DNA of 64,000 nucleotides from Pseudoxanthomonas sp. PXM03. GTDB taxonomy: Bacteria; Pseudomonadota; Gammaproteobacteria; Xanthomonadales; Xanthomonadaceae. The notes beneath the pieces are model-generated. The model worked only from the letters and a program-made list of their open reading frames with translations. It searched no databases and had not been told where the DNA came from. The position numbers and the translations under genes were made by a program. Shown here one piece after another: positions 52,678-61,903 of the stretch. Numbering within the stretch: position 1 is the stretch's first letter; each line of letters starts with the position of its first letter. Location: NCBI RefSeq assembly GCF_014852005.1, contig NZ_JACVAU010000002.1, forward strand, positions 930,001 to 994,000, written 5' to 3'.

Positions 52678-54822
52678 CTAGGCAGCGGCCAGTGCGCGTA
52701 CACGGCCAGGGGCGAGACCAGGCGACGCTCGCGGATCCAGCACGAACACATTCACCGCCCCGATGAGTTCGCGCGCCTGATCTTCCATCGAGCGGGCGGC
52801 GGCCGATGCCTCTTCCACCAGCGCGGCGTTCTGCTGGGTGGTTTCGTCCATTTGCACGATGGCCTGGTTGACCTGCTCGATACCGGCACTCTGCTCCTGC
52901 GAAGCCGCCGAAATCTCCGCCATGATGTCGGTCACCCGCTGCACGGCGGTGACGATTTCGCCCATCGTCGCACCGGCCTGGTTCACCAGCGCCGAGCCAT
53001 CGGCCACCTTGTCCACCGAGGTCTCGATCAGGCCCTTGATCTCCTTGGCGGCATTGGCGCTGCGCTGGGCCAGCGTACGCACTTCCGAGGCGACCACGGC
53101 GAACCCGCGGCCCTGCTCGCCGGCCCGCGCTGCTTCCACCGCCGCATTGAGGGCCAGGATGTTGGTCTGGAAGGCGATGCCGTCGATGACCGAGATGATC
53201 TCGGCGATCTTCCGGGAAGACTGCTCGATCTCGGTCATCGTCGTGACCACGCGTGCGACCGTCGTGCCGCCTTCCGATGCCACGCTGGCCGCGCCGATCG
53301 CCAACTGGTTCGCCTGGCGTGCGGATTCGGCGTTCTGTCGCACCGTGGAGGTCAGTTCTTCCATCGAAGCGGCGGTTTCTTCCAGATTGGCCGCCTGCTG
53401 CTCGGTGCGGCGCGACAGGTCGCTGTTGCCCGCGGCGATCTCGCCCGCCGCCGTGTTGATCGACGATGACGCGCCCTGAATCTGGCGCACGATGGTGCGC
53501 AGTTGCGCCACGGTGGCATTGGCATCGTCCCGCATGGTGGCGAACACGCCGTGGAAGTCGCCTTCCATGCGCGCCGTCAGGTCGCCGCGCGCGATGGCCT
53601 GCAGCAGCGACGAGACATCCGCCAGGTTGCCATCCGTGGTTTCCATCAGGCGGTTCAGGCCGTCCACCATGTCGCGGAAATCGTGCCGGTATCGCTGCGT
53701 GTCGCCGCGACGGCTGAAGTCGCCCGACGCCGCCGCCAGTGCCAGCTGCCTGATTTCGGCGTTGATCGCAGAGAGATTCGCCTTGGTGGTGCGCATGGCG
53801 TCCGTCAATGCGGCTTTCTCACCGGGCAGCGCCTCCATGTCGATGGACAGGTCGCCGACCGCGTAGCACTGCATGATCTCCACCAGCCGCTGCATCACCG
53901 CGATGTGCGACGCCACCAGCGCGTTGGTGTCGCGCACCATGCGCCCGTACTCGCCGGGGAAGCGCGAATCGTCCATGCGGAAGCTGATCCTGCCTTCGTC
54001 ATGGCGCAACGCCATTTCGCCCTGCTCGGCGATGACGCCCTGCAGGGTCGCGGTCATGTCGGCCATCGCCATGCCCAGCTGGCCGATCTCGTCGCCACTG
54101 CGCACATCGACCCGCTTGTCCAGGCGCCCGGCCGCGACCGCCCGCGCGGCAGCGGCGGCCTCGACCACGGGACGGATCACCGACCGCCGAATCCACCACG
54201 CCAGTACAAGCACCAGCACGATCGCCGCCACCACCGACAAGGCCGCGCACCCCACCAGCATGCGGCGCGCGTCCTGCGAGCGCGCCACCACCGCCGCATC
54301 GGCAATCGTCTTGGTGCGCGCCACCAGGGCTTCGAGCGTTTCGCCCAACTGGCGGTCCATGCCCTTCACCAGGCGATCGCCTTCCTGCGTGTCGTAGCCC
54401 CCTGCCGCGAACTGCACCAGTGCGGCGCGGTAGTTGCCTTCCAACGCGTGATGCTGGGTGGCGAAATCGGCCGCCAGCCTGCGCGCCTGCGGATCGGCGA
54501 TCCCGCTGGCCAGGGTCTTCGCCAGGGCGGCCACCTCGCGTCCCTTCCTATCGAAGGCGCCGACGTACTTCGCCCGCTGCTCCTCGTCGTGCCCGCGGAT
54601 GAGGATGTTCTTCCACTCCTGCACCTGCACGCGGAAGTCGCGGCTCAGGCGCTCACCCTCCGCGGCCTGGGCCACCTCTTCGGGCACCTCGGTGGAAAGA
54701 CTGAGCCATGCCGAACTCAGGCCGGCCAGCGCGCACAACAGGATGACGGCAAGCCCCAGGGTCAGGGCGCCCAGCAGCTTGGTCTGCAGGCTGAGGGGTC
54801 GGGAAGCGGAATAGGACGACAT
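52678..54822 (-). CDS. Methyl-accepting chemotaxis protein
   Basis: 714 residues. TM1 is about 12-36 and TM2 about 190-212, with a periplasmic four-helix sensor between them ([29 protein letters not shown]). A HAMP domain follows (about 213-265), then a long linker with a second helical segment, and the signalling hairpin [47 protein letters not shown] (tip at the E-x-A-R-A-G-E region). There is no C-terminal CheR/CheB pentapeptide. The ligand is unknown. Confidence 0.95.
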   Translation of the reverse strand: MSSYSASRPLSLQTKLLGALTLGLAVILLCALAGLSSAWLSLSTEVPEEVAQAAEGERLSRDFRVQVQEWKNILIRGHDEEQRAKYVGAFDRKGREVAALAKTLASGIADPQARRLAADFATQHHALEGNYRAALVQFAAGGYDTQEGDRLVKGMDRQLGETLEALVARTKTIADAAVVARSQDARRMLVGCAALSVVAAIVLVLVLAWWIRRSVIRPVVEAAAAARAVAAGRLDKRVDVRSGDEIGQLGMAMADMTATLQGVIAEQGEMALRHDEGRISFRMDDSRFPGEYGRMVRDTNALVASHIAVMQRLVEIMQCYAVGDLSIDMEALPGEKAALTDAMRTTKANLSAINAEIRQLALAAASGDFSRRGDTQRYRHDFRDMVDGLNRLMETTDGNLADVSSLLQAIARGDLTARMEGDFHGVFATMRDDANATVAQLRTIVRQIQGASSSINTAAGEIAAGNSDLSRRTEQQAANLEETAASMEELTSTVRQNAESARQANQLAIGAASVASEGGTTVARVVTTMTEIEQSSRKIAEIISVIDGIAFQTNILALNAAVEAARAGEQGRGFAVVASEVRTLAQRSANAAKEIKGLIETSVDKVADGSALVNQAGATMGEIVTAVQRVTDIMAEISAASQEQSAGIEQVNQAIVQMDETTQQNAALVEEASAAARSMEDQARELIGAVNVFVLDPRASPGLAPGRVRALAAA

Positions 54823-54974
54823 GGCAGTACGACGTTGGGAAGGAATGCACCTTCCTTAGCGGCGCGCGGCACGGCGAATTGACGCGCCGCCGCCCTGCAT
54901 TCCGCAATCCACGACCGCCATCTCTTTGTTTCAGTTTGATGACATCCATGTTGCCGCACGACGGCGCGCGTAGC

Positions 54975-56207
54975 TCAGCGCGACGGCTCGCAGGCGAGCG
55001 CCGTCGCCTCGGCACGGGCGGTATGCCGCGCCCATGCATAGACCAGCAGGCCCACCACGGCGGTCGCCGCACCGACGTAGCCGGTCGATGTCCAGCCCAG
55101 GCCGGCGGTGATCGCCATGCCGCCCAGCCAGGGGCCGAGTGCGTTCGCGGTATTGAAGGCCGCGTGGTGTGACGCGGCGGCAAGCGTCTGCGCATCGCCC
55201 GCCACGTCCATCAGGTGCGACTGCAGGATCGGCCCCAGCGCGCCCATCAGGCCGATGGCGACGGTGGCCAGCAGGATCGTCGGCAACGTGGTCGCCAACC
55301 ATGGAAACAGCAGCAGCGCCATGATCGCCCACGCCAGCACCATCCACGCACCGCGCAGCTGGAAACGGTCGAACAGCCAGCCACCGACGAAGTTGCCGAT
55401 CACGCCGCCCACGCCGAAACCGGCCAGGCCCAGCGGGATCCAGGCCGGCGATACGCGCGTCACGTCCAGCATCGTCGGCGCGAGGTAACTGAAGACGCAG
55501 AACATGCCTGCGAAACCGATCGCGCCGATGCCCAGCGCCTGCCAGACCGGCACGCGGTTGAAGGCACGCAGCTCATCCAGTGGCCTGGCCTTCGGACCAT
55601 CGATGCCGACCGGCAGCCAGACCGCCAGCAGCACGCCGGTCACCAGTGCGATGATCGCGACGAAGGCGAACACCCAGCGCCAGTCGATCACCTGGCCCAG
55701 CCAGGTCGCCAGCGGATTGCCGATCAGGATGGCCAACGTCAGGCCCAGCATCACCAGGCTGATCGCACGACCACGCTTGTTGGGCGGGCTGATCGCCACC
55801 GCCGTCAGTGCGGCCACGCCGAAGTACGCGCCATGCGGCAGCCCCGCGATGAAGCGGAACACCAGCAGGCTTTCGTAGGTCGGCCCGAGCGCGCTGGCCA
55901 GGTTGCCCAGCGCATAGAAGCCCATCAGGGCGAGCAGCAGCGTCTTGCGCTTCCAGCCCGCACCGAGGATGGCCAGCAGCGGCGCGCCCACCACCACGCC
56001 CAGCGCGTAGGCGCTGATCAGGTGGCCGACCTGCGGCTCGGTCACGCCGAGCGAGGCCACCATGTTCGGCATCAGCCCCATGCTGGCGAATTCGCTGGTG
56101 CCGATGGCGAAGCCCCCCAGCGTCAGCGCGAACAGGATCAGGCCGATCTGGCGCGCGGTGAGCTGGTCGGCGACGGAGGGGAAGGAGATCGGCGGCGTAA
56201 CGTCCAT
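54975..56207 (-). CDS. MFS efflux transporter (DHA1/AraJ-like)
   Basis: 410 residues, twelve predicted membrane helices, inner membrane. The DHA1 signature is visible in helix 1-2: LTLGGFAIGTSEFASMGLMPNMV, with GAPLLAILGAGWKRKTLLLALMGFYALG carrying the loop 2-3 pattern. It resembles AraJ/YdhP-type exporters of sugars or drugs. Its start lies downstream of a 7-bp tandem repeat (56257-56298) placed 50-90 bp upstream on its strand, which could influence expression. Confidence 0.92.
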   Translation of the reverse strand: MDVTPPISFPSVADQLTARQIGLILFALTLGGFAIGTSEFASMGLMPNMVASLGVTEPQVGHLISAYALGVVVGAPLLAILGAGWKRKTLLLALMGFYALGNLASALGPTYESLLVFRFIAGLPHGAYFGVAALTAVAISPPNKRGRAISLVMLGLTLAILIGNPLATWLGQVIDWRWVFAFVAIIALVTGVLLAVWLPVGIDGPKARPLDELRAFNRVPVWQALGIGAIGFAGMFCVFSYLAPTMLDVTRVSPAWIPLGLAGFGVGGVIGNFVGGWLFDRFQLRGAWMVLAWAIMALLLFPWLATTLPTILLATVAIGLMGALGPILQSHLMDVAGDAQTLAAASHHAAFNTANALGPWLGGMAITAGLGWTSTGYVGAATAVVGLLVYAWARHTARAEATALACEPSR

Positions 56208-56256
56208 GACGCATTATGCTGCGGCGCAGCAGTTGCAGTCGACCCCACGACTGGAA

Positions 56257-56298
56257 CGCTGTCCGCTGTCCGCTGTCCGCTGTCCGCTATCCGCCGTC
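56257..56298. repeat. Heptanucleotide tandem repeat
   Basis: Four perfect CGCTGTC units (56257-56284) are followed by CGCTATC and CGCCGTC, six 7-bp units in all. They lie 50-91 bp upstream of the MFS gene on its strand, and about 16 bp past the stop of the neighbouring minus-strand gene. Confidence 0.95.
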
Positions 56299-56313
56299 AG
56301 CCCCCGCACTGCC

Positions 56314-56928
56314 TCACTTGGCGACGAACTTCAGCGGTCCCGTGTACTGCGGCCAGGCGATCGAGGCGGGACCACGCGTGTTGAGCGCGGTTTCCGGCGT
56401 TTCGCCGGCCTCGGTCATGACGCGCGTCATCAGTGTGGGCATCCAGAAGTTGACCGCGAAGGTCGCGTCGCGACGGATCACCGGATTCACCGACAGCGTG
56501 GTGGTCTTGCCCGGCTCGATCCGGAACGCCACCACGTCCTCGTTCACGAACGCGCCCCGTTCCAGCACCTTCTTCACGCTGAAGGCGGTGGTCATCTCCA
56601 GGCCGATGCCGGTGACGCGGTAGTCGCCCGCCGGCAACGAAAGGGTCTCCTGCTGGCCATAGCGGGTCATGTGGTTGAGCGGGAAATCGATGAACTGCTT
56701 GTTGACCAGCGAGAACACCACCTGGCCATCGCGCACGCCCCATTCCAGCGCGCCGCTCTTCAGCTGCTCGTCCACCTTCTTCGGCAGTTCCTTCTCGCTG
56801 GTGAACGGCTTGACGTCCACCACCAACGTGCCGGTCTCCACCGCCGCTGCCTGCGGCGCCTGCTCCTGCGCCGACACGGACACCGCCACGCCCGCCTGCA
56901 GCAACAGGCCCATCATCAAGTTCCGCAT
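56314..56928 (-). CDS. Exported protein of unknown function, 204 aa
   Basis: 204 residues from the ATG at 56928, with AAGGGGA upstream. Signal peptide of about 20 residues (ending VSAQ). The mature sequence is beta-rich: TGTLVVDVKPFTSEKELPKKVDEQLKSG, SLPAGDYRVTGIGLEM, FRIEPGKTTTLSVNPVIRR. This pattern (exposed loop plus a Ser/Thr-rich strand) recalls periplasmic PEGA-like or carbohydrate-related domains, but I cannot name a family. The gene is on the same strand as the glycosidase just upstream and probably forms a unit with it. Confidence 0.72.
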   Translation of the reverse strand: MRNLMMGLLLQAGVAVSVSAQEQAPQAAAVETGTLVVDVKPFTSEKELPKKVDEQLKSGALEWGVRDGQVVFSLVNKQFIDFPLNHMTRYGQQETLSLPAGDYRVTGIGLEMTTAFSVKKVLERGAFVNEDVVAFRIEPGKTTTLSVNPVIRRDATFAVNFWMPTLMTRVMTEAGETPETALNTRGPASIAWPQYTGPLKFVAK

Positions 56929-57009
56929 GCAGTCCCCTTGGAGGCGCCCCCCGGCGCGCATGCGCCATTCCATCGCAGTCCGGTCAGGCGCGCAATCCTG
57001 CGGTTCGGC

Positions 57010-58299
57010 TCAGCGTTCCGCCACGCGGAACGGCAGGTTGGCGTATGCGGCATGGCCCTGCCCATCGAGCACGTCCACGAACAGCCGGTACGCACCGGGC
57101 TTGCCGGGGGCAGCGAAACGCACCCCGCCCTTGCCGTCGTCCTGCATCGCCAGCATCACCTGCGGCGGCACGTCCTCGCGATCGCCGCCGATGCTGGTGG
57201 CGGTGGTTTCATGCAGCACCGTCCAGCGATAGCGCAGCGTATCGCCGTCGGTGTCGCGCGCATCGACCTGCGCGGTGTACTCCCTGCCCGGCTCCAGCGT
57301 GATGCTGTCGATGGCGCGCCGGCCGTCCAGCGTCAACGGCTGGACCGATGGCGCACGGTTGGACGGCCACGCGCCGGTCCAGACGTACTGCATCGCATCC
57401 ACCGCCGGCGTGCTCTCCCCGCCCGGCAGGAACAGGCCGTACCACGTGGGCGTGCGCTCCTGCTTGTTGCCCCACAGGAACACATACGAACCCAGTCCCT
57501 GTTCCGTATCCGCCGCGATCACCTGTTCGTAGCGTTGTTGCAACAGCATCGCCTTGCGCGAGGCATCGTCCTCGATCGGCGCCTTCCACGCCGTCAGCGG
57601 GCTCTCCCAGTGGCCGGTCGGGCCCCATTCGGTGACCACGTACGGACCGGTCCAGCCGCTGGTCGCCAGCTTCTCCGGCAATGCGCCGATGTCGCCGTAA
57701 AGCTGGATGCCGATCAGGTCCAGCGACGGCGCGCGCGCTTTCAACAGGTCGATCAGCTTCCGGTCGAAACCGGCCAGCGTGGTCATCACCGGGTGGTGCG
57801 GGTCCTCGCGATGGATCATGTCCGCGATCTGCCCGACCGCATTCCACACCTTCGGGTTGCTGTAATGCAGGTTCAGTTCGTTGCCGACCACCCACATCAG
57901 CACGGCGGGATGGTCGCTGTAGAGGCCCACTTCCCGGCGGATGCGTTCGAGCTGTTCCGCTACCGCAGCATCGTTGTCGTAGTCGAAGCCATGGCGCTCG
58001 TTGCCCACCTCGATGCCCATCGCCACCTTCAGCCCGTTGCGCTGCGCGCGGTCCAGCATCGCGCGCACGTCGACGTGATCGGTTCCCGTGCTCCAGGTGC
58101 GGAAGCTGTTGCCGCCTCGCGCGGCCAGCGCCTCCTGACCGGCGCCGGCCATGCCGGCCCCTTTCACGTGGAAGGGCTGTCCGTCCACCAGCAATACGTA
58201 TGCGCCCTCCTGCTGCACGATGCGGACCTGCGACGGCGCCGCGACTGCCCACGCGGGCACGGCCAAGGCAAGGATCGACACGAACAGGTGCTGCAGCAT
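57010..58299 (-). CDS. Secreted GH2-barrel-like glycosidase
   Basis: 429 residues from the ATG at 58299 (GGAG upstream). A signal peptide of about 20 residues ends at AVAA. The catalytic domain is a TIM barrel of the GH2/clan A type: FHVKGAGMAG, ALAARGGNSFRTWST, acid/base Glu in VVGNELNLHYSN and nucleophile Glu in VVTEWGPTGHW. Residues about 315-429 are an immunoglobulin-like C-terminal domain (TAQVDARDTDGDTLRYRW). The substrate could be a beta-galactoside, beta-mannan or related glucan; it is not deducible. Confidence 0.82.
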   Translation of the reverse strand: MLQHLFVSILALAVPAWAVAAPSQVRIVQQEGAYVLLVDGQPFHVKGAGMAGAGQEALAARGGNSFRTWSTGTDHVDVRAMLDRAQRNGLKVAMGIEVGNERHGFDYDNDAAVAEQLERIRREVGLYSDHPAVLMWVVGNELNLHYSNPKVWNAVGQIADMIHREDPHHPVMTTLAGFDRKLIDLLKARAPSLDLIGIQLYGDIGALPEKLATSGWTGPYVVTEWGPTGHWESPLTAWKAPIEDDASRKAMLLQQRYEQVIAADTEQGLGSYVFLWGNKQERTPTWYGLFLPGGESTPAVDAMQYVWTGAWPSNRAPSVQPLTLDGRRAIDSITLEPGREYTAQVDARDTDGDTLRYRWTVLHETTATSIGGDREDVPPQVMLAMQDDGKGGVRFAAPGKPGAYRLFVDVLDGQGHAAYANLPFRVAER

Positions 58300-58369
58300 G
58301 CGGGCGTTCTCCGGCCATAAGGACGACGGGGCATCATGCCACGCAGCCCGTCGCGACACGGACGGGCGC

Positions 58370-58375
58370 TAGAAT
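58370..58375 (+). promoter_or_regulatory. -10-like box giving a probable leaderless start
   Basis: TAGAAT ends 6 nt before the ATG at 58382, with no ribosome site between. Confidence 0.45.
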
Positions 58376-58381
58376 GCCGGC

Positions 58382-58768
58382 ATGAATACCATCCTGATCC
58401 CCGTCTCCATCGGCGAACTGGCCGACAAACTCTCCATCCTCGAAATCAAGGCCGAGCGCATCGACGATGCCGGCAAGCGCGCGCACGTGCAGGTGGAGCT
58501 GGATGGCCTGAACGCCCTGTGGAGCGGGCTGGCGGCCGCGCAGCCGGAACTGGCGGGCCTGAAGGTGGACCTGCGCACCATCAACGAATTGATGTGGGAC
58601 GTGCAGGACGCCTTGCGCGCCAAGGAAGCGGCGCAGGCCTTCGACGCCGACTTCATCGCACTGGCGCGCGCGGTGGCGCAGCACAACGGCAAGCGCATCG
58701 AAGTGAAGAACACGATCAACCGCCTGGCCGGCTCGCGCTTCATCGAAGAGAAGCAGTACCAGGCCTGA
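58382..58768 (+). CDS. DUF6165 family protein
   Basis: 128 residues, the normal length. The opening ILIPVSIGELADKLSILEIKAERI is the family hallmark and may be an amphipathic dimer helix; the rest is helical (ELDGLNALWSGLAAAQPELAGLKVDLRTINELMWDVQDALR), ending EVKNTINRLAGSRFIEEKQY. In some genomes such proteins adjoin LPS or glycan biosynthesis genes; here it stands alone. No function is known. Confidence 0.88.
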   Translation: MNTILIPVSIGELADKLSILEIKAERIDDAGKRAHVQVELDGLNALWSGLAAAQPELAGLKVDLRTINELMWDVQDALRAKEAAQAFDADFIALARAVAQHNGKRIEVKNTINRLAGSRFIEEKQYQA

Positions 58769-58777
58769 CGGCAGCGC

Positions 58778-58978
58778 TCACGCCGCGCCGTGGCGTTCGC
58801 GGATCACCTGCAGGCGTTCGCGGTAGTACAGCGCATCGGCGGCGATCTTCGGCGGGTTGTCCGCCAGCCACTCCAGCGCGTCGCGCAGGATCGCCGCCGT
58901 GTCGGCTTCGGGGGCTTCCAGCGCGGTGTCCACGCGGTCCAGCTGCAGGATGACGTCTTCGCGGGTGGTCTGTGCCAT
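58778..58978 (-). CDS. Small helical protein of unknown function, 66 aa
   Basis: 66 residues. ATG 58978 is chosen because GGAGG is nine bases upstream of it; the ATG two codons earlier would leave only three bases. The sequence TTREDVILQLDRVDTALEAPEADTAAILRDALEWLADNPPKI looks like a helical hairpin, and ends ALYYRERLQVIRERHGAA. No named family is recognised, although similar short proteins are common in xanthomonads. It converges on the DUF6165 gene. Confidence 0.7.
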   Translation of the reverse strand: MAQTTREDVILQLDRVDTALEAPEADTAAILRDALEWLADNPPKIAADALYYRERLQVIRERHGAA

Positions 58979-59147
58979 GGCCATGCTCCTCCGGGATGGG
59001 TCACAGCGTAGGACGGCGCGCGTCATCACCACGTCATGGCGTGCCCTGCGCGCGTCCGCAGAGGCCGGTTCCCTCGCCTCTGCCGTCCGGCTCACGCCCT
59101 GAGACACGAATCCTGATCATGTCCCGATTGATCCGGAGTCCTGTCCC

Positions 59148-59966
59148 ATGTGCGGCTACTGCACGGAACACAGCGCGTTCGCCGCGCACCTGGTGGCGCT
59201 GGAAGCGCGCGTACCGCTTGCGCCCGATCCCCTCCTCCTTCCCGTCCACCTGCAGGAAGCCACCGACTGGCAGCAGACCTGGTTGCGCGCGGCGGCGCCG
59301 GACGATCCCGTCGCCGCCATCGTGATGCTGTGTCGCGCGTGGACCGACCGGCTGGACGGGAAGACCGGGACGCCGCTGCGCGATGTCCTGGGACCTGCGT
59401 TGCACGAGCGCCTGCAGCAATGGCTCGCCGCGTGCGACCTGCCCGATACCTGGGCGTGGCTCCGGCACACGGAGGGCGAACCGCCCCATCCCCTGCCCCT
59501 CGACGACGCACGCGATGCGCTGGACGCGTACCTGGCCGGCTGGCTGCTCGTGCAGGAAGGAACGTCTCCGGCATGGGACGAAGCCCTGCTGCACGAACGA
59601 CTGCCGCAACTCTCGGTGGCACTGGACATCCTCCGGCGTGATGCGCCCGACGACGACCGCATCCATCGGCTCGCATTCTCTTCGCCCAGCACCGGATCGC
59701 CCTTCAGTGCCATCGACCTGTGGCTGCAACGTCGCGCCGTGCGTGCACTGGTCGCACGCCGGGGCATGGCATCCATCGCCACGCTGGTGGACCGTCTGCG
59801 CAGCCCCACCCTTCTTGCCGCCGTGCTGCACGGCGAGATGGACCCCCATGATCTTCTGCATCTGCAAGCCGCACTGCAGGGCCATCCGGACACCGGATCG
59901 GAAGGCGCGGACAACCTGCATGCGGCGGTTGCCCTGCTGTTGGAATCGGGAATGGCTGTGCAGTAA
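59148..59966 (+). CDS. Protein of unknown function, 272 aa
   Basis: 272 residues, all predicted helical after a Cys-containing start (MCGYCTEHSAF). The central part is rich in Leu, Ala, Asp and Trp (WQQTWLRAAAPDDPVAAIVMLCRAWTDRLDG, DLPDTWAWLRHTEG), resembling a HEAT/TPR-like scaffold, but no repeat unit is clear. No signal peptide. I cannot assign a family. The neighbours (66-aa helical protein, nitronate monooxygenase) do not suggest a role. Confidence 0.65.
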   Translation: MCGYCTEHSAFAAHLVALEARVPLAPDPLLLPVHLQEATDWQQTWLRAAAPDDPVAAIVMLCRAWTDRLDGKTGTPLRDVLGPALHERLQQWLAACDLPDTWAWLRHTEGEPPHPLPLDDARDALDAYLAGWLLVQEGTSPAWDEALLHERLPQLSVALDILRRDAPDDDRIHRLAFSSPSTGSPFSAIDLWLQRRAVRALVARRGMASIATLVDRLRSPTLLAAVLHGEMDPHDLLHLQAALQGHPDTGSEGADNLHAAVALLLESGMAVQ

Positions 59967-60034
59967 GGGCGCCACATGCGACGCGTACCACTGCGCCTGA
60001 TCATGCCGATGGAATGGAGAACCTGACGCAAGCG

Positions 60035-60040
60035 TAAGCT
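60035..60040 (+). promoter_or_regulatory. -10-like box TAAGCT
   Basis: TAAGCT in the context GCGTAAGCT, 28 nt before the ATG at 60069; the same context precedes 35905. Confidence 0.4.
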
Positions 60041-60068
60041 ATCCACCGCACGTCGCCGGAGTTCCACC

Positions 60069-61103
60069 ATGGCTCTCATCCCGTCCCTGCCGGGCATCGA
60101 CCTTCCGCTCATCCAGGCGCCCATGGCGGGCGTGCAGGATGAAGCGCTCGCACTGGCCGTGGCCCACGCGGGCGGCCTCGGTTCGCTGCCATGCGCGCTG
60201 CTCGGCGCAACGCAGCTGGAAGCGGCCCTGCAGACGTTCGCCACGCTGGACCGCCCCATCAACCTCAACTTCTTCTGTCACGCGATGGCGGATCCCGACC
60301 CGGCGGATGAGCAGCGATGGCGGAACGCGCTCGCGCCGTACTTCGACGCGTTCGGCGTCGAACCTCCGCCGCCCTCCACGGCCGGTGCACGCCGGCCCAT
60401 CGATGCGGCCACCGTAGATCTGCTGGAACCGTTCCAGCCGAAAGTCCTCAGCTTCCACTTCGGCCTGCCCGACGACGCCCTGCTGGCGCGCATGAAGGCG
60501 TGGGGCGCACGGGTGATGGCGTCCGCCACCACGGTGGAGGAAGGCCGCTGGCTGCAGCAACGCGGTGTCGACCTGGTGATCGCGCAGGGGATCGAAGCGG
60601 GCGGCCATCGCGGGCATTTCCTTGCCGACGACCTCTCCGCGCAACCGACCACCCTCGACCTCGTCACCGCGCTGACGAAGGTACTGACGGTGCCGGTCAT
60701 CGCGGCCGGCGGCGTCGGCGACCGGACCGATGTGCAGCGGCTGCTGGCGGCAGGCGCCAGCGCGGTGCAGGCCGGCACCGCCTATCTGTTGTGCCCGGAA
60801 GCCACCACGTCGGCCGTGCATCGCGCCGCGCTCCAGCAGGAGGATCGCGACAGCGCGATCACCAACCTGTTCAGTGGCCGCCCCGCGCGCGGCCTGGTCA
60901 ATCGCCTGATGCGCGACCTCGGCGCGATCTCCACGCTGCCGCCCGCCTTCCCCTGGGCATCGCAGGCCCTCGCCCCCCTGCGTGCGGCGGCGGAAGCGCG
61001 CGGGCGGGATGACTTCTCGCCGCTGTGGTCAGGCACGCGTCCCGGCCGGTTCCCCGGCGTGGGCGCTGCGGCGGTGACGCGGGCGTTGATGGGGATGGAC
61101 TGA
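60069..61103 (+). CDS. Nitronate monooxygenase
   Basis: 344 residues, FMN-dependent TIM barrel that oxidises alkyl nitronates, detoxifying propionate 3-nitronate-like compounds. PLIQAPMAGVQDEALALAVAHAGGLGSLP binds FMN at the N-terminus; the active-site region VDLVIAQGIEAGGHRGHF carries the conserved His; VIAAGGVGDRTDVQRLLAAGASAVQAGTAYLLCPEA completes the barrel. Length and pattern fit class I enzymes. It is preceded by a TAAGCT box. Confidence 0.93.
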   Translation: MALIPSLPGIDLPLIQAPMAGVQDEALALAVAHAGGLGSLPCALLGATQLEAALQTFATLDRPINLNFFCHAMADPDPADEQRWRNALAPYFDAFGVEPPPPSTAGARRPIDAATVDLLEPFQPKVLSFHFGLPDDALLARMKAWGARVMASATTVEEGRWLQQRGVDLVIAQGIEAGGHRGHFLADDLSAQPTTLDLVTALTKVLTVPVIAAGGVGDRTDVQRLLAAGASAVQAGTAYLLCPEATTSAVHRAALQQEDRDSAITNLFSGRPARGLVNRLMRDLGAISTLPPAFPWASQALAPLRAAAEARGRDDFSPLWSGTRPGRFPGVGAAAVTRALMGMD

Positions 61104-61152
61104 GGGGTGCCGCAGGCGGGGCGACCCGACCTCCCACCTGCATCGGCCTGCC

Positions 61153-61788
61153 TCAATGACGGTGGGTGTGGAACGGGATCGCGGTGCACCGCCAGTACGG
61201 GATCAGCTTGCTGCGGACGCCCTTGAACGAAGACACATCGAAGCGCCGGGTGGCAAAGGTGCCGGTGGGCGTGTGGCGCAGCATGATCTCCACCTCGCGC
61301 GCATTTTCCAGCGCGTGCATCAGGTTCTCATCGCTGTACCAGACCTCCCAGTTGATCGCGATGGCATGGTCGCGACCCGGTGAGCCCTGCACATCGAAGC
61401 GACCGGGGAAGGGTTTGCCATCCAGCATCACACGCACGGCGTCGGTGTCCCAGGTGCGTGGACGGGTGCGATCCTTGAGCTCGTCACGGAACTGCAGGCT
61501 GGAAGTCATCAGGTCCGACAATGCACGGTGGTCGGGGGGACGCAGGTCGTGCGACTCATCCGAGGCAGCGTGACTGAAGGAAATGCCGAGGGTGAAGGTC
61601 TCGTTCGGCCCGGCATTGGGCGACGCGATGGAATAGCGCGCGGTCCCCACGATGACGCCACCCAGTTCACTCTGGTGCCAGCCTTCGATCTCGGTATCCG
61701 GCAGCACCGGCTTCGTGCACTGCTGCGACCAGGCGGTGGCAGGCAGCACGGCGAACAGAAGGGCCAGCCAGCCCGGATATCTGGACAT
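61153..61788 (-). CDS. Exported protein of unknown function, 211 aa
   Basis: 211 residues. Signal peptide of about 20 residues (MSRYPGWLALLFAVLPATAW, cleavage after WSQ region). The mature protein is beta-rich with conserved-looking segments ETFTLGISFSHAASDESHD, GRFDVQGSPGRDHAIAINWEVWYSD and HTPTGTFATRRFDVSSFKGV. Two cysteines (QQCTK near the start, YWRCTAI near the end) may pair. No family is recognised. It converges on the nitronate monooxygenase gene. Confidence 0.65.
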   Translation of the reverse strand: MSRYPGWLALLFAVLPATAWSQQCTKPVLPDTEIEGWHQSELGGVIVGTARYSIASPNAGPNETFTLGISFSHAASDESHDLRPPDHRALSDLMTSSLQFRDELKDRTRPRTWDTDAVRVMLDGKPFPGRFDVQGSPGRDHAIAINWEVWYSDENLMHALENAREVEIMLRHTPTGTFATRRFDVSSFKGVRSKLIPYWRCTAIPFHTHRH

Positions 61789-61903
61789 CGAATTCCCCTG
61801 GTGGATGGGCGCCCTCCCCAGGGCGCGACAGGGCTACTAAAGCACGCTTCCGGCGAAGGCGCCATCGTGGCGGAGGGCATGCGCGTGCATCGCATGGGAA
61901 CCG

